This document shows, in pieces, positions 1 through 13,892 of a stretch of 64,000 bases of DNA. Under the pieces are notes generated by a model. It ran no database searches. It was given only the letters and a program-made list of their open reading frames with translations, and was not told where the DNA came from. Each line of letters begins with the position of its first letter. The first letter of the stretch is position 1. Source of the stretch: Isoetes taiwanensis (lineage: Eukaryota > Streptophyta > Lycopodiopsida > Isoetales > Isoetaceae). The position numbers were made by a program, and so were the translations under genes. The stretch covers positions 501,888 to 565,887 of the forward strand of contig JAJEKV010000187.1 of the NCBI GenBank assembly GCA_021234155.1, read 5' to 3'.

Positions 1-3000
1 TTGTTTGGTTGAAATAACAGCAACGCGGTTTTGGTTGCAGAGCTTGCGGAAATGTTCGTGGACGGCTTCGGTTGGTGCCGCTGGTGCGACTGGCCGCAAA
101 GAAAGATACAACTAGCGATATGCTGGAAATCCTAATTTCGAAAGCATCAAAAATTCCGGAACGCGGAACGAACGATGTTTTGCCGAAAGTATCCTTTATT
201 GTACTTCTCGTCGCTTAAAATTTCGGTAAATTCTTCGTTGGTACTGAAAGAAATCCCTTCTGCCTACCACCACGTACAAAATGGGTTGCTTTCAGCGGCG
301 CTGCATTCGCCAAAGTGAATAAAGCTACGCACCAATGAATGACTGTTAAAAATGCAGGCGAATAAATTTGAGTCTCTGGCGGATCTCAACACTTCTAGAC
401 AGAAATCATTGTTGTGTTTTGAAACGGCGTTGTGAGCTGGCAAAACATCCCTGCTAATCATTCTGGTTCCTGCCGAGAGATTCAGCCAAAAGAAAGGTAA
501 TCGCGTGCGAAATCTCTTATAAATTACATTGCTTACTAAAGATAGAGTCGGCGCATCCGGTTGGCTCATAAAGTTAATATCATGTACATCATACATTTTT
601 CGCTGTGCGGATGCGGCTTTGATTTATTCCAGGCGCGGCGTATGCGGTGGGAAAACGTTGCAGCATGATGCGGAGTCGAAAATATTGTGCTTTACATACT
701 CTGAGCTGTCGACTCGAGCTAGAACTAGGCTGGAAAAATGGAGACGAACTGCATGAATATTTCGGTGGTGCGAGAATCCGCTGCAGAAATTAAATCTACC
801 TTCAAAATGGGGTTGATTTGTGGCAGCTCCTCAAAGCTTGAATCTCGTTCTGCCTACTGGGCCTTTCTGAAATGAATGTTGGAATCTGCAATCCAAGAGA
901 TACTCAAAATTCATTGAATTCTTTGAATATCAGGCTTTTAGGTGAGAGAAGCATTATTACTTCTAATGGAGCCCTACGAAAGGCAACGGTTGTTGAGAGC
1001 CTAACGGCAGAAAACATCCTGAAGCCAGAAATAAAATTTCCAGTGGTTCTTCAAAATTTAAAGCAGGTATTCGCTCTAACCTCGTTTTGGGCACTTCAAG
1101 ATGAGATGGCCACTTGGGACATTTTCAATGGGAACCTTCATCCCGGCTCTTTTAAAACACTTCACATTTTTTTTTACTTTCCTACAAGCTCCTACCAGGA
1201 TATGTACGGTTAATTCAGAGACGCCAGGCGTATCACCGAGGCGGCCGATGTCCGGCCGAGCGCGGCGGGATCAAATGTGCTCGGCTTGCCAGCGCCATCC
1301 GAAAGGTTGAACTGCTAAAAATACCGAGAACCGATGAGATCCCCAGCAAAAGCTCACCATGCAAACTGCACTTTTCCGAGATAAAACAAAAGCCTGGGAA
1401 CCGGCGAAAAGCTCACTGGTTTAAGACAATTCACTCGAAAAAGAAGATCGATGAAAGAAAATAGCCGCGAATGAAGCTCTGGTGCCTTTGCGTCAGCAAA
1501 GCTCGTTTGAAATCTCTGGAGTTGCTCCATGACTGGAGAATCAAATAAGACAGATGTCGCGGCGAAACATTTGTGCAGGCGTGGAACTGTGCTCTGGCAT
1601 ATGTTTCACCTCGATTGATGCGTCCGCCACTCGGCGCTTCCGAAATGTTAACATTTGAGTCTTGCAGCAAAGAATAAAGATCTTTCTTATTTGCTTTAAA
1701 TGATGCCCACTGAACGCTATTGCGTTCAGCGATAAGTATTGCCATCAGTATACCAAACCGTCGTTTGGTGGAAAGCAATATTTTGCCAAGGTGTAGAGTG
1801 ATTCAATTTACCTCAAGATGCTGCGTTTTGGAAAAGATTGACTAAAATTTATTATCAAATGTAAATCATAGAAATGATTAAGTACGACCGTATTATTTAA
1901 AGAAATAAAACACAAGGTGATCTTTGCTTGCGCTGGTTCATTAAGATCATTTAATTTTATGATGGAACTCATCGGCTTGGCATAAACGGAACTTCATCTG
2001 TTGCGCGGGATGCTCTCTTCTCTAATATGCTCTTAAATTTGGGGAGTAAAAAATTTGATGAGTAGAATGGTAGGTTAGGCTGCCGATCGCGACTATCGGT
2101 GGTAAACTCTTTGAAGATGACGTACAATGGAATCCCAAATCATGCTCCAGCGGAACCTATTCTTGATTTTAAATGCGTTCATTGCATTTCCAATGGGAGA
2201 TGGTTAACTGTCTAAAATGCCGGTCCCGTTAGTGCACCGCAAATTGTACACTATATTGAAATTTCTTCAGCAGGATAGAAGCGCCGAAGCGGGTATGCGC
2301 TCATCATCACCTATATCTCAAAGCTTTCACATCACAGGCGACGTTGCCGGTTGCGAGCACTTGGGCACTAAGGGTTGTATGCGAATAATGCGTTTTACCA
2401 GACTCGCGTGACATCATGGCGATATAGGGTAAATGCGGATGGTATCTCCTTGGTGTTCCGAGACAAAGTCTAAGAATTAAATGAACCACCGATGTGAATT
2501 CGTAACATTTATTGCTTATTTTTCTTGCTCCGCCAGGGGCTCTTGGTACATTGTTAACCGCGGTAGGAGTTCTTCTCGCTTGCATCGTTATGGGCAACAA
2601 CGCTCGCGAAAAGGCGGGGCGCATTGTTAATGTTGGCAGTGCGGGTTGGTGATTGTCATGGGCAACAGGGTTGTATGGATTGCACCTAAGGGTAATGGTC
2701 CTGGAACTAAATGCCGTAACATGCGTTCCGGCATTTGATGCTCAAAGGATTGGAAACCGTCAGACCACGTTCTCTACGGCAGATCGTAGGTAACCCAGAT
2801 GAAATGACTACAATCGGTTTGGATACGATCTTATAAAATAAAACCATGTGTTGTTATGAAATCTGAAAATGATTCCATTTTGTAGGATCATCGTTCTTAA
2901 CATTCATAATCCGGATCAGAGATGATGGTCAATGACTTAACCTTTTTATTATTTGAATTTCCTAGCTGTTTGTTGCGTGCTATTCAAATTGGTGGTTTAT

Positions 3001-6000
3001 TATGGATTGCCCCATATAGAATTCATTGGTCTGAATGAAGTTGTGAAGCTTTACTAATTGTTTGCCCATTGGTGCTCAATTGGGAAATGGCAACTAGGGC
3101 AGTTCTGTCCCATTACTAAATGGTGTTAAAAAGATTTGGGGAAGGCTGGAACAGGGCTTTTTGGAAGAATGAAAAGATCATCACTAACAGCCGAGATCTA
3201 TGGGGATCTTAATCATAGAGAGGAGAAAGAAATCTTGTGAAGAAGAGGAGGAGAAGCGACCGGCTAACACTAAGAGATGGGAGTGCAAGTGATGAGGAGC
3301 ATCAGACCAATATTTATTGCTTTGGTGGGGCAACAAGATGCATGAACGGGGTGTTTGCATGTTACTGGTAAAATTGATTTAGCATGTTTAAAATTAAAAC
3401 AGGAATAGATCAATTATGAGGTAAAAACTCCTCAGGTGAATTGAGAGGAGAACTAAGAAAGGTTTGAAGTTCAAAAGAAACATTTGTTTCTTTAAAAATA
3501 TGATAGCCAGGTGTGACCCGTTCCGGAGCGACCATTTAAAGGCTTTCGCCGCGCTCGCCAACTATCAAAGGGCATTTTTTAGAGTTTGAACAACTCTCCA
3601 CCTTGGTAAAACGGTAACGAAGAAAAATTTGAACTAATAATGGGCTAATTGAAACGGCTATATAAAATTTTAAAGGGGAAGCTTCCGGAATCTGTTTTAA
3701 AGGTTTGGCGAAAGAAATGACGGATGTAATTCCTTAGTGGTGAAAAATGGCATGCAGCAAAGGCCAGATGCTTCAATTGTGATTTGGTGTTAATTGATGA
3801 TATATACATCTTTGCATATCCCGGAATCCCTAAAGGGAGATTGGAAAAATGGGATAAAAAGGACAACGAGTCTTAGAGAAAGAAAAATAACAACATAGAG
3901 AAGCGAGAAAATGAAAGGAGCCCAGGTATCCAATGACTGCGGTTGTATGCTGAGGAGAATAAACAGGATAACCGTTTGGCCGCTGATTACATTTCAAATC
4001 AAATTACTTCTTTCGACCAAATTATGCTTGTGATAGATAATTGAGCCGAGAGAATCGATGGATTAAAGCTAACATTGATGCTCTCAGCAGAGATCACGAA
4101 AACATCATTTACCAAATGAAGAGGAGTGAGCTACTGAAAGTAAAAAGAGTAGAGGGAATGCTTTGAAACTATTTGATTGAAGGGCGTTGGTGCTGACCGC
4201 AGAGTCAGGCACTAGTTGGTGTTTGGGTGAACATGGGATTAAAGCAGCATATTGAACAAACTATTAGCTGGCAGAAGTTGCGTAATAGATGAACCGCACA
4301 AAAGCAGGCGTGGTAACTGGGTTTCTGGCTTTATGAAACATAAAATAAATGGAATTCGCGCTGAGCGGCGCGGTGGGTCATTTTAATCTGACAAAGGAAA
4401 TGATAAAAGTGCGAATTGCCGAAAGAAATGATTTGTTTATATGGATGCGGTGAACGAGCACAAATTACGCTGAAAGAAAGACATATTTTGGAGGACGGCT
4501 GAGGTGATACGGGTGAATCTGGACAATGATTAAACAGGCTTTACCGGTGAGTGCATTTCATGCCTTTATTGGTGATTACTCAAGACATACCAGATGCTGG
4601 CACTGGCAGAAAAACGAACATAATGCCGCAGGTCAAACTGAAGAAAAAGGATAGTGGAAAAGAATCAAATGCTGGGGTCGCCAGAACCGGTGGCGGTTTA
4701 TGATCGATTCTTAAAAATGTAGAAGCAAGAGGAAAAAGATATCCGCCAAGGTAGGTAGGATCTCTTTTGTAAATAATGGCCCAACTAGAGTAGCATTCAT
4801 TTAGTAATTTGTTGAAAGAACTGGAAACATCAAAGAAGGAAAAGCATTGTGTAAAATTCAACATGGCGCTCTGGTGCAGAAGGACTAAATGGGGATCTTT
4901 AATTCCTAAAATAAGGATCCAGCACCTGGACTCGGAACGGGAAGTAACTGGGAACTCCAGGCATCACTGGATATATTCAGTGGGAGAAAGCTTTCAGCTC
5001 AGCAGGCTTAAAAGCAGGATATGGCATATATCAAGCAGAGGCAATCATCTTTCGCTCAGAAGTGGTCCCTGGAAACCAAGGTTGTGGCTGAGTTGAAGAT
5101 GCCACATGCAGAGACAAGCCAAACCCGCTCTGTGGCAGAGATGAGCCTGTGCTCATTACTCCACTTGCTCTGGGCTTCTCAGTGAGCAGCTAAACAATTG
5201 AATGCCAGGTCAATGCATGCGTGGTTTCTGCGGCATAAATGGAAGCGGCGCTCATAAGCGATCTAGACAGTTTTAATCCAGACCGTTGAGAACTTTGTCC
5301 GGGTTCGGGTAGTTAATTATCGAAATTGGGTCAGAGTTGAATCATGGTCACTATATGCATGGAGTGGTTGCAGGGCTTTGATAAATATTTGCTGGCATGA
5401 CATGACTGTGATGGCGCGGATGGGTGACATCGTTCGTGGGAGGCTGTTGGCGGAACCCATAAACCCATTCATTATTAGAATACCGGTGAAATATTAAGTC
5501 AGAACCGCGGCACAATGGTGAAAGCGGCTACTCCGCCATCAGACGGGTTTGCAGTTAAGATTAAAGGCATGGAACTAAGGGGCCACGTTGCATTCCACGG
5601 GGAACAGAATTCGATCCATGATTTCTGCCGCCGACCGTTACGAGGCGATAATCATTGGCAAACGCAGCCGCCGAGATGCCGAAGACGAACACTCCAGATT
5701 CATCGGAAGCGCGTAATGACTTTCTCGACAGGCTCGAGTATTGATCCTGGCTGGGGCGTTCAGAACCATAGGCTACAGCCGGTGGCGGTACAAATCTGAA
5801 ACGGTTTGCGATTCGTTAGAACGCTGGACCGAGCATTACAGCGAATCGAGCTGATATTCTGAAACGGCATTAATTTGTTTCGTACCGGGATGCGCGGGCA
5901 AAGAATTGGTAAAGTTTGAACACCATTTTCTGAAACAGTTAGATGTGTTAACAAAAAGGTAATTCCGATTAAGGTTTGCAAATTCTGGAAGCGGCCGTGA

Positions 6001-9000
6001 TATCGACATCAATTTCAATACAAAGTTGCGGCAGCAGCCAACTGAGCGGGGAACATAGTACAAGGGCCGGCAGAAATTAATGAATGGGCAGTGTTTCAAA
6101 TCAATCAGCTGAGTATATCAGGGGGAATGTTGATGTTAAATGTTAGATGCATGGTGAGGTTGTTCATGGTAGGGAGCAAAGCAACGCGGACTGGCAGCCG
6201 GTTGCACCCTAAGGTGGCAGGTGCGACTAAATATAAGTACTTTGCCCGCGGTTAGCGTTGATGAAAGACATATGATGCTTGGGTTGTATTTCTACAACTT
6301 ATCTATGATGCTGTAGCCACAATAATATTATTTCATCGGCATAGCCCTTCCTTATGGGACAGTACATTGTTTTCAAAGAGTATGGGCTTACATGTTTGCC
6401 AGAACACCTTAAGGCCGAGACCAAATGTTGGACCATACACTGAGAACTCTAAGGTCCCGGCCAGTTTGAGGCATACAGACCAGGCAGGGTGGTTTGGAGT
6501 CCAGTCCCATGGGAGGCGAGCTTTGAACTCAGGAAAAGCTCTTTCTGACTCAAGCGGCAGGGGTATATAGGCAGTTATACTCCAGGTCAGAAACTCTATT
6601 AAGAGAAGGACCTAAAATTAAGATTAGTTTGCACACTGGCATGAAGCTTGATGATGATGGGGTTGGACTTGGATTGCTATCTTGAGGAACCTATGATGGC
6701 TACCGAGAAGTGTTCTTGGGCACTTCTCCTCAGGGCAAGCATGACTTGAAGGCTGTGCATGAGGTACTGTGCAGTGTCACTTCCTTTGGCACAGGTTGGA
6801 GGAAAAAAAGGAGTTTGAAATTTGGTGGCTGAGGCCTGGGGTTTGTTTCCCATGTTTGGGGTTCAGCCAGTTCTGACATAGGATACTATTTTCATTCCAG
6901 GCGGACTGGGCTGTAGCTCCAGACTATGTCGCGGTTTGCGGCATTTGGACCCAGCTTATCAGCAGCGAAACCTCGGATAGTTGGGACCCTGGTAGCTAAA
7001 ACATCGCCAGTGTTGAAACCTTCGGCAAAGCGAAACACTTGGCTCTGGGATTTAAGAAGGTGAATTGCCGCCTCCTTTCTTATGTTGTTTGTGCCGCTGC
7101 TGGTTTGACGGAAATTAGGCCCGGTCCGTGACCAGATTTAGGTTTGGACCCCTCTAAGCTACATCTTGTACGTGGTTACAAAAAGACCTAGCGTGCGATG
7201 ACTGACCTGTTGCACCGACTAACTCGCCAGTATCCAACTTAAAACATTGGCTAAAACAAGCTGTTGAAATTCGCCAAACTTCATTTAGATGAAGTTTGGG
7301 TCCAGGGTTGGGTGGACCCTCTAAAAGCATCGCATGAAAGGGTGTTAGGTCAATGACTAACAGTGTCGCGCATCCTTAAGAGGTGTTGCTCTCTTACGTG
7401 TTCCAGCATAAATCCATGCTTTCGACGCGTTCTTCTTGGCGCATTTTGGGGGCTCCTAAGAAGTGAGGACTGCAAGGTTTATATGGAGTACCTCTAACGC
7501 GGTGGTGCGTGCGGACTTGCAGCGTAACTCTGGCAGCATCACGCCGGAACCATGACCAAAAAGTGTCCGTTTGCTGGGCGCAGGTGACGCTGTAATCTAA
7601 ATTGTTCTCTGGCATTCTGAATGAACCGCTCCTTCTGGGAAAAAATTCCCTACGAAGTTACGTGCGGAGCTTGCACATCTCCAAGGCCAGATATCCTGGA
7701 TTGAATTGGTTCTATAGGAGTCTGGCGTGACTGCGAATAGCGGTGCACTTGGTCGAGCTCATTACCTTTATTGGCGGCTGACTCTACTCTGCGATGCGGT
7801 ATTCGCTGGCGGAGATCATCCTCGGCGGCAAAAAATTACTGTAGAATGCGAGAACGCGTGAGAGGGGAGAATGGAGAGTGAAAAGTGTCATTCGTAAATA
7901 CCACCGGGTCGATCGGCAGGAAAACTGCGAACTGCTGACATCGATGCGCAACAGCGCACAGAGGACCCACGCCATCACAGTGGCTACTGTCGGTATCAAC
8001 GGTCGCGAAAACGGGGCTGCTGAAGGAAGGCAGCGGCGTCTCCGGATACGCTGCAGGAGGCGGAATTCATGAAATGGATTTGCGGCGCCGCTTTATGGTC
8101 GTTGGGTAGTTCCCTCCAACTCAAGCGCACTTTTGAGATAAGAGCGAAAAGTATTGAACTTTTGGCCATCTGTACCGTGGGACACGCCAAGGAGAAACCT
8201 CTTTTGGGTGCCACGCCTCCCGGCTCGACGGCGGGAGAGTCACTTCTCCCAACGAGAAGGTTCGCCTGATCCACCAAGGCTAAACCGCCGCCTAAATATC
8301 TGACGACTTCAGTGACGCATCACCCAGGGGCCAGCAAACCTGCGCGCGTGCAGGAGAACTATTCCATAATATTTCCGGCGTAGCTATGGAAGTTCAAGCG
8401 TCAGGTGCAGCCTTTATTACCAAATGATCTACTACCCCGAAGGCGGGCGCTCACCGCCTGGCATGTTGAAATTCAGCCGAACACTTGCAATCCTGTCGCG
8501 GGCTCGGTCTATCCCCATGCAAAGGTAATGGTATAAAAGCATATTGACTGGTGGGGCGTAATTCATCTACCCTAATCATTTTGCGGTTTGAGTTCAGCGC
8601 AATGTATCGTTCTAGCCAGGGCGGTGACCCACCAACTAAGAATGAACTGGCTTTCACGAAGGGAACTGCGGTAACTGGGATCTATTGGATAAACACCCAT
8701 CCCGCGCATCGCCAACCGGCTCCTACTCCTCACGTCCATGCTTTGGCGTCTGGGGTGCCTTTGTTCGGCGGAATCGAGCATGACTTCGCCGGGAGAATCA
8801 GGCTTCACTTCGGTTGGTGGAAGGCCGCTCTCTGCTCATTCAGGCTGGAGAAAGGTTTGCAGGTTTATGCCCCTTTAATCTCGGCTGGGGCTGTGCCTTT
8901 TTAGTCAATAGGTCATTACCGTGGCAAAAGAGATTATATTCATATTGCTTAACATAGCCTATCCAGTTCCAAAGTGACCACTGGTACATGCCGATGCCAT

Positions 9001-9030
9001 GCATACCGAGAGCAGCCCATAGTGGCGTGT
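1..9030. repeat. Tandem array unit 1 (divergent copy of ~11-kb unit)
   Basis: This stretch aligns in order with units 2 and 3. The 250-760 and 800-1,200 blocks match the two ~615-bp head repeats. 1,320-1,500 matches 12,000-12,150, 2,620-6,290 matches the Copia element, 7,313-7,388 matches the palindromic repeats, and 8,690-9,030 matches 20,260-20,650. Identity is patchy, with many small indels and many extra CGG/CCG triplets, so no reading frame survives. It is either an old copy or a poorly polished stretch of assembly. The window start lies inside the head. I see no gene in it; the open frames here are short and unsupported. Confidence 0.8.
2622..6290 (+). mobile_element. Copia element, badly degraded copy (unit 1)
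   Basis: A 5' LTR-like stretch (about 2,622-3,068) is followed by a damaged primer-binding site near 3,070 and a gag start whose bases follow those at 13,893 in unit 2. Zinc-knuckle, protease and pre-integrase regions can be followed only as scattered blocks (for example 3,640-4,140 against 14,490-15,050). A TRIM-like block lies near 5,220-5,500, and the RNase H tail shows near 5,950-6,110. The 3' LTR fragment starts near 6,127 and leaves homology at the same place as in units 2 and 3. No protein can be read through it. Confidence 0.65.
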
Positions 9031-10754
9031 CGATTATAATATCGTATTCATATCGTATGTTATCTTTGGAATGTCTAGCTTCTTGATTTAGCCGGATGGG
9101 TGCATGTGGGGCTGCTACCAAATTACCGGTCGCGGTGATGAAACTTGCGGTTGCTTAGCGTGTCATGCCTCTTTGCGGTGGCATTTTTTTATGATATCCA
9201 TGTGAATCCGGCATAAAGCCCGTTTAAAGGTTTGTCTTGAATGGTTGTGGTGGTTGATTTGGAGTAACAAGTAATTAGACATGTCGAGTGCTTGGGTGGA
9301 GGTTATGTGCTTACGGGTGGCGAATTTGCGGGGGGCTGCTTGACATGCTACATTTTTCAATTTCAAGTTTTTGTTTTTGGTTGCCCCTAGGGGAGCAAGC
9401 CTTGATCCATGTGGGTTTATGGCATATTCGGGCATATGCTAGTATATGCCGGGAATATGCCAATATTCCTCAAACTTACTATTGGGTGTAAAAGCTGGCG
9501 GTGGGCGCTATTGTTGGCGACCACTTTGGGCGGCTAACAACGGTTGTCATATCCATCCGGCCCTATGTATCGAGGGACATTATAACCATCGTCGACAACA
9601 AATTGTTCCTTGGAATATTTAGAAGAAGAATAACCACCAATATAATATTAGGGTATCATTTCTTAGGCATGTCTAGGTTCCAAAATTGCAATCTCCTTCA
9701 CCATTTGAGCCTTATCTTCATCAAACTACTCATCCTCCAATAAAATAATCATGTACCATGTTGGATTCATAATGAGGAAACACTACTATTAGGAATGAAT
9801 CTATTCTTACCGAAGCAGCTTGCTCCTTTAGATTCCATATACTGCTTCATAACTGAGATATTTGAATAGCCGAGTAAAATATCTCCCAGCAATTATCACA
9901 AACTTACCTATTATCAACAAACTTAATTTTAAAACACACACATTCAACATGCATAAACGTGATATAGTATTCATAGACTTACTACAAATTTATATGTTCT
10001 AGTTAGATAACACAACCATAATACAAACACCTTTTATGTCTTCCAACATGTCTCGATTATCTTTCTGACTTGCCTCAACGTTAATGTAATTTGGAGACTC
10101 GAACAACAATTTGGAATATGTGCAAACAAGGGAATAGTGCAAGGCTACAAAGAAGAAGAGTTTTAATGAGAGGAGCAAATGAAGGAACAAATTTGTGAGA
10201 ACACAAAAAGGGCAATTTTGCAAAAAACCGTAAATAAAAGTGAATAAATTCTTTGCCCAAAATTTAAGCAATATCATGGCCAATTTTCCATGGAAAAAAA
10301 TGAGACGAAAAGCAAAACATCAACCAACACATCCCAGGTAAAGAGCTTATAAAAACGACCTGAATCTTACCCTGAACCGGTTTACGGATTGCAAGAGCAG
10401 GGTTAACGGTAAATGTTTACAACCTAAGAAGTTTATTCGATTGTCCCTGCTCTTCTCCCCCAGATAAGCATTATATGAGATAATAGAAGCATGGCAACTA
10501 CTATATGGTTTAGGTGTACCTGCTCCAGAAACTTCTCTGGAAATCATTATGCCTAATGAATGTGGCTGATTTAGGTACTACACTAAGTGCATGACAACTG
10601 CAAAGAAGATACAACTTGCTGACTAAAAGCCTTGGAAATTGAGAATATTTCAAAGAAAAGCATAAAAGTTCTGATTGCTAGACATTTGATGTTGCCGCAA
10701 GAGAAACATGTTTTATTTATGCCCAAACAAATCAACTCAAAATTTTCATTAAAA

Positions 10755-11950
10755 TCTTCAAATTGGTGCTAGAAATCCCTTTACCGTAAGCCTACCTTCA
10801 AAAATGGGGTTGCTCATGTGCTTACGCTCCTCCAAAGTGATAACCTCTGCACCGAAGCTCTGCACCAATGAATGACCCGAATCTTTTAAAAATGCAAGAG
10901 ATAAGAATAATTGAAGTCTTGAATCTCAGCACTACAATTCGAGAGAAACATCATTGTGTTGTATTTACAAAAAAAAATAGCCAGTTGTTGCAGAGCTAGC
11001 TTAAAAACATCCTATAAATCCAAATATCAATTCCAAAAATGGGTTCCTGAAATTCAGCCAAGAGTAATCGTCTATCTCTCTTCTAACGTCTGTGCCCTAA
11101 AGATAGAGTCATGCATATACAGATGGCCTAAAATGGAACGATTTAATATCTAACTCTTTTACATCCATACCATTTTTTTACTACACAAATACAGGATATG
11201 GCACGATTTATTCGAAGCACTTCGGCAATGCAGGGCAGAAAGCCATTTGGCAAAGCATGATAGGAGTCCAGAAATAATGTGCTATACTCTAGGCTTATTT
11301 GTCCAGCTCAAGAAAGCTAGAACTCGCTGGAAAAAAATGCACCTGAGGAGGAACATGACTACACATAGGTATCTTCAAATTGGTGCTAGAATCCCTTTAC
11401 CAGTAAATCTACCTTCAAAATGGGGTTGTTCATGTGCTTACGGCTCCTCCAAAGCGATAAGATAACCTCGTGACCGATGCTCTGCATCAATGAATGACCC
11501 AAATCTTACGAAAATGCAAGAGATAAGAATAATTGAAGTCTTGAATCTCGGCACTACAATTCGAGAGAAACATTATTGTCTTTGTATTTACAAAAAAATA
11601 GCCCGATTGTTCTTGAGCTAGCGTAAAAACATCCTATAAAGCCAAATATCAATTCCAAAAATGGGTCCCTAAAAATTCAGCCAAGAGTAATGTGTCTATC
11701 TCTTTCGTTTGTGCCTAAAGATAGAGTCATGCATACGGATGGCCTAAAATGGAGCGATTTAATATCCAACTCTTTACATCCATGCCATTTTTTACTACAC
11801 AAACCACGGGATATGGCACGATTTATTCGAAGCACCCGGCAATGCGAGGCGTGAAAGCCATTCGGCAAAGCATGTGAGAGTCCGAAATAATGTGCAATGC
11901 TCTAGGCTTATTTTTCCAGCTCAAGAAAGTTGGAACTTGCTAAAAAAAAA
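10755..11950. repeat. Two ~615-bp direct repeats in the head of unit 2
   Basis: A block starting at 10,755 recurs from 11,372 (period 617). Both copies carry the same run of landmarks: an AATTGGTGCTAGAA start, an ACAATTCGAGAGAAAC motif, and an AAAGATAGAGTCATGCAT motif. The pair is also present in unit 3 and, damaged, in unit 1, so it predates the array. No protein is encoded. The short open frames differ between copies and are not conserved. Confidence 0.85.
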
Positions 11951-13366
11951 TGCACACAAAGGAACATGACTACACACAGGTGATAAGATCTCAACAAAAA
12001 TGCATAACCATAGAAGCTTACTTTTCGAACAAAGCAAAAACCCTCCGTTTCAACTTTAGCGAAATACTCAGTTTAAGACAATGCTCTGAAAAGAAGATCC
12101 AGAGTGAAAATGGCGCTGATGAAGCTCGGTGCTGCTGCCGTAAATGAAAATGCGGTTTGAAGAATGATGGAACATAGGAAAGGCGGGGAGGGAATCCATC
12201 AAGATAATTAGCCCGGCAAGTATATTTGTGCAGGCATTCTTGGGGCTAATGTCTGGCATGTGTTTTTACTTTCGATTGTTAGCGTCCATATGTGCAACCG
12301 ATAATAGCACATGTTTGGTGCGGCAAGAATAGATCTTATTTGCTTTAGTAATTATTTTTGTTATTAAAATTAATGATAGTATTATTATCAGCGTATTAAC
12401 TATAGGCTTAGTGATTTCAGTAGAGAAAACAATATTTTATAAAGAATGTGGGGGCAATTAAATTTACCTCTAAAGATGCAAATTTGGAAAGATTGACCCA
12501 AAATTTGTGCTCAAAATGTCATCCTTAGAAGTAGTTAAGTACATGAACAACAAATATTTAAAGAAATACAAAACACAAAATTTAGTCATGGTTCATTGGC
12601 GTCATTTAATTTTATGATGGAACTCTAAATAGGCATCTCCCTATGGCCTTTTACATCAACAAGGGCCTAATGTTGTACTTTTAAGGATGCTCCCTCACTT
12701 CTCCTACATATTATATCTTATTTGGGGTAAAAAGTGAAATGCATGCGAATCATTTGATTGAGCTGCCCACGATGTCTCCACGACTATCAAGTTGATACAA
12801 CTCATCACGAAGATAAGCTTCATTATAATGGAATCAAATACGCCTTAGCGGGATACAATTTGCGGAGACCCTAAAATGCATTCCATTGCATATTCCAATG
12901 CGGTGAGTTCTTTTGCTATTAAAATGCCAATTCGTTAGTGCGGTGTTATATCGATAAAAGAGACAAACAAGCGGAAGTTAGCCAAAGCTGGGTACATGTA
13001 CTCCATCATCCACCTACCTCTCTCAAAGCATATCCACATAGGCGGCGTTCCCTTGGTTAGACTTCTAGCACCGACTTTAGGTAGTTCTTTATGCGGGGTT
13101 GTCAGCGTATATATGTAGGAGTGTGTGTTTTGTAGACCTCTTGTGACATCATCGGCGTATAAGTGCCAATACGGATCTTAATTGTCTCATGGTGTTGAGA
13201 CAAAGTCTAAGAATTATTGAACTCATCCACCGATAATAGAATCAACAACTGTTGTGCTTATTTTCTTATCACATGAATGTATTAAAATGATGCTTTCACA
13301 ATGAGAGTTCTTCTCGCACTTTATGCGTTATGAACAACCATGTCTTTGAAAAGGAGAGGGCATAAT

Positions 13367-13876
13367 TGTTGAAATTGTTAATGTTAGATATATTGGTGAG
13401 GTTGATCGGATGATATATTACGGGCAAGAAAAGCGTGACTTAACCTTAGGGTTGCTTAATAGTTGCACCTAAGGGTAATGGTTGCGAATAAAATACCATG
13501 TATATGCATGGTTAAAACATTTGATGAAGACATGATATTTATAAAGGATTGAAGCAAATAGACCCGTGCTCCTATGGCACAACCGATCCGGCAGGAACCG
13601 ATCTGAAATCGACTACAATCGGTTTGGATCGATGCTATAAAATAAAACCAAGATGTATAATGTTGTTATGAAATGCAAATGATTCCATTTCTTGGGGAAT
13701 GTCGATCCATAAGCAATCATAATCGGTTGAGATATTGGTCAATGACTTAACCTTTTGTATTATTTTGAATTTCTTGTTTGTTGCATTGCTATTTAAATTG
13801 GTGAGACTTATTGAAGTTAGTTGCCCCATAGAATTCATTGGTCTAGATAAGTTGTGAAACTACTAATTGTTTAACA
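13367..13876 (+). repeat. 5' LTR of Copia, unit 2 (510 bp)
   Basis: It starts TGTTGAAATTGTTAATG and ends TTTAACA, that is TG...CA, one base before the primer-binding site. The start recurs at 17,308 after a polypurine tract. The equivalent LTR in unit 3 (25,026-25,535) is also 510 bp. Confidence 0.9.
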
Positions 13877-13877
13877 T

Positions 13878-13889
13878 TGGTATCAGAGC
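13878..13889 (+). other. Primer-binding site (initiator Met tRNA type)
   Basis: The sequence TGGTATCAGAGC is the standard plant Copia primer-binding site, complementary to the 3' end of initiator methionine tRNA. It sits one base after the LTR end and shortly before the gag ATG at 13,893. Confidence 0.92.
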
Positions 13890-13892
13890 CAA

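Noticed and set aside
8551-8904. 117-codon plus-strand open frame
   Set aside because: It falls in the corrupted tail of unit 1; the matching unit 2 sequence has a different frame.
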